Part shown: positions 59,559-64,000 of the stretch, in pieces
Layout: every line of letters begins with the position of its first letter
How positions within the stretch are numbered: the first letter of the stretch is position 1
Origin: Pseudomonas sp. ANT_J12
GTDB taxonomy: Bacteria > Pseudomonadota > Gammaproteobacteria > Pseudomonadales > Pseudomonadaceae
Assembly (NCBI RefSeq): GCF_008370045.1
Contig: NZ_VOBN01000013.1
Coordinates: 116,603-180,602, forward strand
Reading direction: 5' to 3'
Length of the DNA: 64,000 nucleotides
Notes under the pieces: generated by a model
The model's database searches: none
The model's input: only the letters and a program-made list of their open reading frames with translations
What the model was told of the DNA's origin: nothing
Made by a program: the position numbers and the translations under genes

Positions 59559-59652
59559 TGTAGGAGCGAAGCTTGCTCGCGAAAGCGGCCTGACATTCAG
59601 CATTGATGTTGGCTGATCTGACGCCTTCGCGAGCAAGCTTCGCTCCTACAGG
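59559..59652. repeat. family-B palindrome
   Basis: Arms CTGTAGGAGCGAAGCTTGCT and AGCAAGCTTCGCTCCTACAG, nearly perfect, between the TetR start and the bauR stop. Likely the end of the bauR transcript. Confidence 0.88.
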
Positions 59653-59665
59653 GTTTCGTGGTGGT

Positions 59666-60586
59666 TTAGCGAGTGGCCGCCAGGCTTTCGAGGAAGCTTT
59701 CCAGCACCAAATGCGGGCGCCGGCCCTTGCGCGTGACCGAGGCGAGGCTCAGATCATAAAAACGCACGGTCGGTTTGAGCGCGCGCAACCGACCTTGCTG
59801 GACCCAAAGGCTGGCGTAGTGGTCCGGCAGGTAACCGATGTAGCGCCCGGTCAGAATCAGGAACGCCATTCCTTCGCGATCGGATGCACTGGCGGTGCAA
59901 TTGAGCGCCTGGTAATGGGCCTGGATCTCGGCGGGCAGGCGGAAGGTCGGGGCGATGGCGTCCTGGCTGTTGAGGCGCTCGTCGTCAAGTTGCTTGTCAT
60001 CGACGTAAAACAGCGGGTGCCCCACCGCGCAGTACAGCAGCGAACGCTCGCTGTAGAGCGGTTGGTATTCCAGCCCCGACAACGCACTGGCCTGTGGCAC
60101 CACGCCGACATGCAGGCGCCCGTCGAGCACGCCTTGTTCGACTTCATTAGGCGCAATCATGCGGATCTGAATCTGCACATCCGGCCCGCGTTCCTTCAAC
60201 TGCGCCAAGGCATGGGTGATGCGCATGTGGGGCAGGGTGACCAGGTTGTCGGTCAGGCCGATGGTCAGTTCGCCGCGCAGGTGTTGGTGCAGGCCGTTGA
60301 CCTCGGTACGGAAACTTTCCAGCGCACTTAATAGCTGCAACGCCGATTGATAGACCTCGCGGCCTTCTTCGGTCAGGGAGAAACCGGCGCGACCGCGTTG
60401 GCACAGGCGCAGGCCGAGGCGTTGTTCCAGATCGCTCATTTGCTGGCTGATGGCCGAACGGCCAATGCCGAGCACCGATTCGGCTGCAGAGAAGCCGCCG
60501 CACTCCACCACGCTGCGGAAAATCCTCAATAAGCGGATATCAAAGTCGCTGACTTGGGCCAGAGGATCGGGGCGTCGAGTGCTCAT
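59666..60586 (-). CDS. bauR: LysR-family regulator BauR
   Basis: 306 residues, LysR winged helix (DFDIRLLRIFRSVVECGGFS, SAISQQMSDLEQRLGLRL) and effector domain (GELTIGLTDNLVTLPHMRIT). It is divergent from the beta-alanine transaminase gene exactly as bauR (PA0133) is from bauA in P. aeruginosa, where it activates the genes in response to beta-alanine. The 125-bp gap to bauA would contain its operator. Confidence 0.9.
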   Translation of the reverse strand: MSTRRPDPLAQVSDFDIRLLRIFRSVVECGGFSAAESVLGIGRSAISQQMSDLEQRLGLRLCQRGRAGFSLTEEGREVYQSALQLLSALESFRTEVNGLHQHLRGELTIGLTDNLVTLPHMRITHALAQLKERGPDVQIQIRMIAPNEVEQGVLDGRLHVGVVPQASALSGLEYQPLYSERSLLYCAVGHPLFYVDDKQLDDERLNSQDAIAPTFRLPAEIQAHYQALNCTASASDREGMAFLILTGRYIGYLPDHYASLWVQQGRLRALKPTVRFYDLSLASVTRKGRRPHLVLESFLESLAATR

Positions 60587-60711
60587 AAGTTTAGTGCCGG
60601 CCTGACTGAACGTTAGAAGAGTTGGGTTTCACCGACTCTAGCCCCGTGGCAATTTAGCTGCAAGAACGCTTTTGATCTCTACGCCGCTTATTGCCCTGCG
60701 AGGTTTTAATC
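60587..60711. promoter_or_regulatory. bauR/bauA divergent control region
   Basis: 125-bp gap between the divergent LysR regulator and its likely target. An ATTTAGCTGCAAG-type stretch (60652-60664) is AT-richer than its surroundings, but I cannot point to a certain LysR box. bauA has GCGAGG 8 bases before its ATG. Confidence 0.4.
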
Positions 60712-62061
60712 ATGAACTTGCCCGAAAACGCCCCGTCTTCCCTGGCCAGCCAGCTCAAACTTGATGCGCACTGGATGCCCTACACCGCCAACCGAAATTT
60801 CCAGCGCGATCCGCGACTGATCGTCGCCGCCGAAGGCAGTTGGCTGACAGACGACAAGGGCCGCAAGGTCTACGATTCGCTCTCGGGTCTGTGGACCTGT
60901 GGCGCCGGGCACACCCGCAAGGAAATCCAGGAAGCCGTCGCCAAGCAATTGGGTACCCTTGATTACTCACCGGGCTTCCAGTACGGCCATCCGTTGTCGT
61001 TCCAGTTGGCGGAAAAAATCACCGACCTGACCCCGGGCAATCTGAATCATGTGTTCTTCACTGACTCGGGGTCCGAGTGTGCGGACACCGCGGTGAAAAT
61101 GGTCCGCGCTTACTGGCGTCTGAAAGGCCAGGCGACCAAGACCAAAATGATTGGTCGTGCCCGTGGTTATCACGGCGTGAACATCGCCGGCACCAGCCTG
61201 GGTGGCGTGAACGGCAACCGTAAAATGTTCGGTCAGGCGATGATGGACGTCGATCACCTGCCGCACACTTTGCTGGCGAGCAATGCTTATTCCCGTGGCA
61301 TGCCGAAAGAGGGCGGTATCGCCCTGGCGGATGAGCTGCTGAAGTTGATCGAACTGCACGATGCGTCGAACATCGCGGCTGTGTTCGTTGAACCCATGGC
61401 CGGTTCCGCTGGCGTGCTGGTTCCACCTGAGGGCTACCTCAAGCGTCTGCGCGACATCTGCGACCAGCACAACATCCTGCTGGTGTTTGACGAAGTGATC
61501 ACCGGTTTCGGCCGTACCGGTTCGATGTTCGGCGCCGACAGCTTCGGCGTGACTCCGGACCTGATGTGCATTGCCAAACAAGTCACCAACGGCGCGATCC
61601 CGATGGGCGCGGTGATTGCCAGCTCCGAGATCTACCAGACCTTCATGAACCAGGCCACGCCTGAGTACGCGGTGGAATTCCCGCACGGCTATACCTACTC
61701 GGCCCACCCGGTGGCGTGCGCCGCCGGCCTGGCGGCACTGGACCTGCTGCAAAAGGAAAACCTGGTGCAGAGCGTGGCCGAAGTCGCACCGCATTTCGAA
61801 AATGCGCTGCACGGTTTGAAGGGCTCGAAGAACGTTATCGATATTCGTAACTACGGCTTGGCTGGTGCGATCCAGATTGCCCCGCGTGACGGCGACGCGA
61901 TCGTGCGTCCGTTCGAGGCGGGCATGGCGCTGTGGAAAGCCGGGTTCTACGTGCGCTTCGGCGGTGACACCCTGCAGTTCGGGCCAACCTTCAACAGCAA
62001 GCCGCAAGACCTCGATCGCCTGTTCGACGCGGTCGGCGAAGTGCTGAACAAGATCGACTGA
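60712..62061 (+). CDS. bauA: beta-alanine--pyruvate transaminase
   Basis: 449-residue class III (omega) PLP transaminase that moves the amino group of beta-alanine to pyruvate, giving malonate semialdehyde and alanine. The PLP region is recognisable: FTDSGSECADTAVKMVRAYW, ARGYHGVNIAGTSLGGVNG, LLVFDEVITGFGRTG, and the Schiff-base Lys in CIAKQVTNGAIPMGAV. ATG at 60712; the upstream TTG at 60691 is less likely. Co-transcribed with bauC 66 bases downstream. Confidence 0.93.
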   Translation: MNLPENAPSSLASQLKLDAHWMPYTANRNFQRDPRLIVAAEGSWLTDDKGRKVYDSLSGLWTCGAGHTRKEIQEAVAKQLGTLDYSPGFQYGHPLSFQLAEKITDLTPGNLNHVFFTDSGSECADTAVKMVRAYWRLKGQATKTKMIGRARGYHGVNIAGTSLGGVNGNRKMFGQAMMDVDHLPHTLLASNAYSRGMPKEGGIALADELLKLIELHDASNIAAVFVEPMAGSAGVLVPPEGYLKRLRDICDQHNILLVFDEVITGFGRTGSMFGADSFGVTPDLMCIAKQVTNGAIPMGAVIASSEIYQTFMNQATPEYAVEFPHGYTYSAHPVACAAGLAALDLLQKENLVQSVAEVAPHFENALHGLKGSKNVIDIRNYGLAGAIQIAPRDGDAIVRPFEAGMALWKAGFYVRFGGDTLQFGPTFNSKPQDLDRLFDAVGEVLNKID

Positions 62062-62127
62062 TTTCTCCCTCTATATAAGAAGGGCGCTCGTTGATGGGCG
62101 CCTGCGAACATTTTTCTGGAGTACCGC

Positions 62128-63621
62128 ATGAGCCTCATCCCGCATTTGATCAATGGCGAACTGGTGACCGAAGACGGTCGCACGGCTGACGTGTTCAACC
62201 CGTCGACTGGCAAAGCCATTCATAAGCTGCCATTGGCCAGCCGCGAAACCATTCAAAAAGCCATCGACGCCGCCAAGGCTGCGTTCCCGGCTTGGCGCAA
62301 TACACCGCCGGCCAAACGTGCCCAAGTGATGTTCCGCTTCAAGCAACTGCTGGAACAGAACGAGGCACGCATCGCGCAGTTGATCAGCGAAGAACATGGC
62401 AAGACCCTGGAAGATGCTGCCGGTGAACTGAAGCGCGGGATCGAGAACGTCGAGTTCGCTTGCGCGGCGCCGGAGATCCTTAAAGGCGAGTACAGCCGTA
62501 ACGTCGGCCCGAACATCGATGCGTGGTCGGACTTCCAGCCGTTGGGCGTGGTGGCCGGTATTACCCCGTTCAACTTCCCGGCGATGGTGCCGTTGTGGAT
62601 GTATCCACTGGCGATCGTCTGCGGCAACTGCTTCATCCTCAAACCGTCCGAGCGTGATCCAAGTTCGACACTGCTGATTGCCCAGCTGTTGATCGAGGCC
62701 GGTCTGCCTAAAGGCGTGCTGAGCGTGGTACATGGCGACAAGGCGGCGGTGGATGCGCTGATCGAAGCGCCAGAAGTCAAGGCGCTGAGCTTTGTCGGCT
62801 CGACGCCGATTGCCGAATACATTTACGCCGAAGGTACCAAACGCGGCAAACGCGTCCAGGCACTGGGCGGTGCGAAGAACCACGCGGTGCTGATGCCGGA
62901 TGCGGATCTGGATAATGCCGTTAGTGCCTTGATGGGCGCAGCTTATGGTTCCTGCGGTGAGCGTTGCATGGCGATCTCGGTGGCCGTGTGCGTCGGTGAC
63001 CAGGTGGCGGATGCATTGGTGGCCAAGCTGGTGCCGCAGATCAAGGCGCTGAAAATTGGTGCGGGCACTTCCTGCGGTCTGGATATGGGGCCGCTGGTTT
63101 CCGGTCAGGCTCGGGACAAGGTCAGTGGCTATATAGAAGACGGCGTTTCTGCCGGTGCTTCCCTGGTGGTGGATGGCCGTGGTCTGAGTGTGGCCGGGCA
63201 TGAGGAAGGGTTCTTCCTGGGTGGTTGCCTGTTCGATAACGTCACGCCTGAGATGCGCATCTATAAAGAAGAGATCTTTGGGCCAGTGTTGTGCGTCGTC
63301 CGGGTGAACAGTCTGGAAGAGGCGATGCAACTGATCAACGATCACGAGTATGGCAACGGTACCTGCATCTTTACCCGTGACGGTGAAGCGGCGCGGTTGT
63401 TCTGTGATGAGATTGAAGTCGGCATGGTTGGCGTTAACGTGCCATTGCCGGTGCCGGTGGCGTATCACAGCTTTGGTGGCTGGAAGCGCTCGCTGTTCGG
63501 CGACTTGCATGCCTATGGTCCGGATGGTGTGCGTTTCTACACCCGTCGCAAGGCGATCACCCAGCGCTGGCCGCAACGGGCGAGCCATGAAGCTTCGCAA
63601 TTCGCATTCCCTAGTTTGTAA
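62128..63621 (+). CDS. bauC: CoA-acylating (methyl)malonate-semialdehyde dehydrogenase
   Basis: 497-residue aldehyde dehydrogenase of the MmsA type. The NAD motif is FVGSTPIAEYIY, the active Cys lies in SCGERCMAISV, and the Glu region reads ALGGAKNHAVLMPDADLD, where the usual glutamate is replaced as in all MmsA enzymes that form acyl-CoA rather than free acid. In this context it oxidises malonate semialdehyde to acetyl-CoA plus CO2 (bauC/mmsA, PA0130 type). bauB and bauD genes are not present next to it. Ends at a strong terminator. Confidence 0.93.
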   Translation: MSLIPHLINGELVTEDGRTADVFNPSTGKAIHKLPLASRETIQKAIDAAKAAFPAWRNTPPAKRAQVMFRFKQLLEQNEARIAQLISEEHGKTLEDAAGELKRGIENVEFACAAPEILKGEYSRNVGPNIDAWSDFQPLGVVAGITPFNFPAMVPLWMYPLAIVCGNCFILKPSERDPSSTLLIAQLLIEAGLPKGVLSVVHGDKAAVDALIEAPEVKALSFVGSTPIAEYIYAEGTKRGKRVQALGGAKNHAVLMPDADLDNAVSALMGAAYGSCGERCMAISVAVCVGDQVADALVAKLVPQIKALKIGAGTSCGLDMGPLVSGQARDKVSGYIEDGVSAGASLVVDGRGLSVAGHEEGFFLGGCLFDNVTPEMRIYKEEIFGPVLCVVRVNSLEEAMQLINDHEYGNGTCIFTRDGEAARLFCDEIEVGMVGVNVPLPVPVAYHSFGGWKRSLFGDLHAYGPDGVRFYTRRKAITQRWPQRASHEASQFAFPSL

Positions 63622-63636
63622 GTAAAAGGGGAGAAG

Positions 63637-63667
63637 GCCGGTCCCTTGGGACCGGCTTTTGCGTTTT
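63637..63667 (+). terminator. rho-independent terminator of the bauA-bauC operon
   Basis: Stem GCCGGTCCC / GGGACCGGC (63637-63645 with 63648-63656), then TTTTGCGTTTTT. Fifteen bases after the bauC stop. Strong intrinsic terminator. Confidence 0.93.
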
Positions 63668-63711
63668 TAGAGGCTTTTCTGACCTATATGACAGAAATGT
63701 GAAATTAGGTG

Positions 63712-63739
63712 TTGACGGCAGATTCTGGAAGTCTATAAT
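63712..63739 (+). promoter_or_regulatory. strong sigma-70 promoter, likely rRNA P1
   Basis: TTGACG (63712-63717), 16-base spacer, TATAAT (63734-63739), followed by a GC-rich discriminator and CGCCCC. The AAATGTGAAATTAGG stretch upstream is AT-rich like an UP element. Part of a tandem pair upstream of what seems to be an rRNA operon. Confidence 0.82.
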
Positions 63740-64000
63740 TCGCCCCACTTCCGGCGCAGTCGAAACGGAAAACTCCTTGGTAAACAAAGAGTTACGCAGT
63801 TTTCGACAGCGAGTTGCTTCAGGTCATCGAAGCCCAGAAGGAGTTGATAAGGCAGTGTGTTGTCGCCTTGTTAACGGTTCGATCTTCTCGGTCGAAAGCG
63901 GAACAAAAGAGGTGTTGACAGCAGCGAGTAACGCTGTAGAATTCGCCTCCCGCTAACGAGAGATCGGAAGCGCAAGTGGTTGAAGTTGCAAAGGAAACTT
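63740..64000 (+). other. probable rRNA operon leader region (partial)
   Basis: Contains the two promoters and an intervening 175-bp stretch with AAACGGAAAACTCC and GTCGAAAGCGGAAC motifs but no reading frame worth calling. It continues past the right edge. Confidence 0.6.
63915..63942 (+). promoter_or_regulatory. strong sigma-70 promoter, likely rRNA P2
   Basis: TTGACA (63915-63920), 16-base spacer, TAGAAT (63937-63942), then GCCTCCCGCTAACG. The sequence from 63913 to the end (TGTTGACAGCAGCGAGTAAC, ..GAAGTTGCAAAGGAAACTT) is what I remember as the leader of Pseudomonas rRNA operons. The 16S gene would begin a few hundred bases past the window. This is by recall, not alignment. Confidence 0.8.

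Noticed and set aside
62071..63600. 509-codon minus-strand frame opposite bauC
   Set aside because: Antisense to a recognisable aldehyde dehydrogenase.
1..64000. tRNA genes, insertion sequences, toxin-antitoxin pairs and defence systems
   Set aside because: I looked in all gaps and found no tRNA cloverleaf with a TTCRA-type arm, no transposase, and no recognisable toxin, antitoxin or defence gene.

Overview
The window is a GC-rich stretch of a Pseudomonas chromosome, most likely from the P. fluorescens group. The reasons are the near-complete match in gene order to P. aeruginosa blocks (the pprA/fppA/pprB/tad/flp locus, the 8-oxoguanine/adenine deaminase block, and bauR-bauA-bauC) and the many short intergenic palindromes of three families typical of fluorescent pseudomonads. 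No insertion sequence, prophage structural gene, CRISPR array or tRNA gene is visible.

Layout. 1-2.8 kb: the 5' part of a small membrane protein, a MazG-like pyrophosphohydrolase, the tRNA methyltransferase CmoM and two DUF4136 lipoproteins. 3-18.9 kb: a complete Flp type IVb (Tad) pilus locus. It has a TadG-like protein, the PprA-type kinase, a TadE pseudopilin, the FppA prepilin peptidase, the PprB regulator, a DUF6124 gene with an unusual leader, then DUF3613-tadD-tadC-tadB-tadA-tadZ-rcpA-rcpC on the minus strand, with the flp pilin divergent and a lone receiver-domain protein after it. 19-25 kb: three further surface genes, an autotransporter, a TpsB-type outer-membrane transporter without an adjacent TpsA, and a Gly/Asn-Pro-Thr-rich lipoprotein. 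Together 3-25 kb reads as an adhesion/biofilm island.

25.5-29.4 kb: MaoC hydratase plus long-form FabG, divergent from a FadI-like thiolase (a fatty-acyl module). 29.6-35.3 kb: an AraC regulator, a chemoreceptor, a RIO-type kinase and an MFS transporter. 35.3-39 kb: copper homeostasis (cueR, copA, a small secreted protein, copZ) with two recognisable CueR-type promoters. 39.4-46 kb: a Bcr/CflA drug transporter, a small protein, a quinone-oxidoreductase-like enzyme with a monooxygenase-like protein and divergent LysR regulator, an ArsR-like regulator and an MFS transporter.

46-59.5 kb: a purine/nucleoside salvage neighbourhood (adenine deaminase, a 2OG-Fe(II) oxygenase, a BMP-type binding protein, 8-oxoguanine deaminase, a nucleoside-type ABC transporter, a RutR-like TetR regulator), interrupted by a ChaA-type antiporter and a MerR/SDR/membrane-protein set. 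59.6-63.6 kb: beta-alanine catabolism (bauR, bauA, bauC/mmsA). The last ~300 bases carry two strong tandem promoters and what looks like the leader of an rRNA operon whose 16S gene lies beyond the window.

The most unusual signals are: (i) the DUF6124 leader (10,044-10,267, minus strand), where one central sequence can pair with either of two flanking identical 9-mers, resembling phage P4 CI / P1 C4 antisense-RNA immunity; (ii) three perfect DnaA boxes in one gene-free 577-bp gap; (iii) a 214-bp tandem duplication copying the 3' end of the maoC gene together with its palindrome; and (iv) an orphan TpsB next to a repeat-rich lipoprotein beside the Tad locus.
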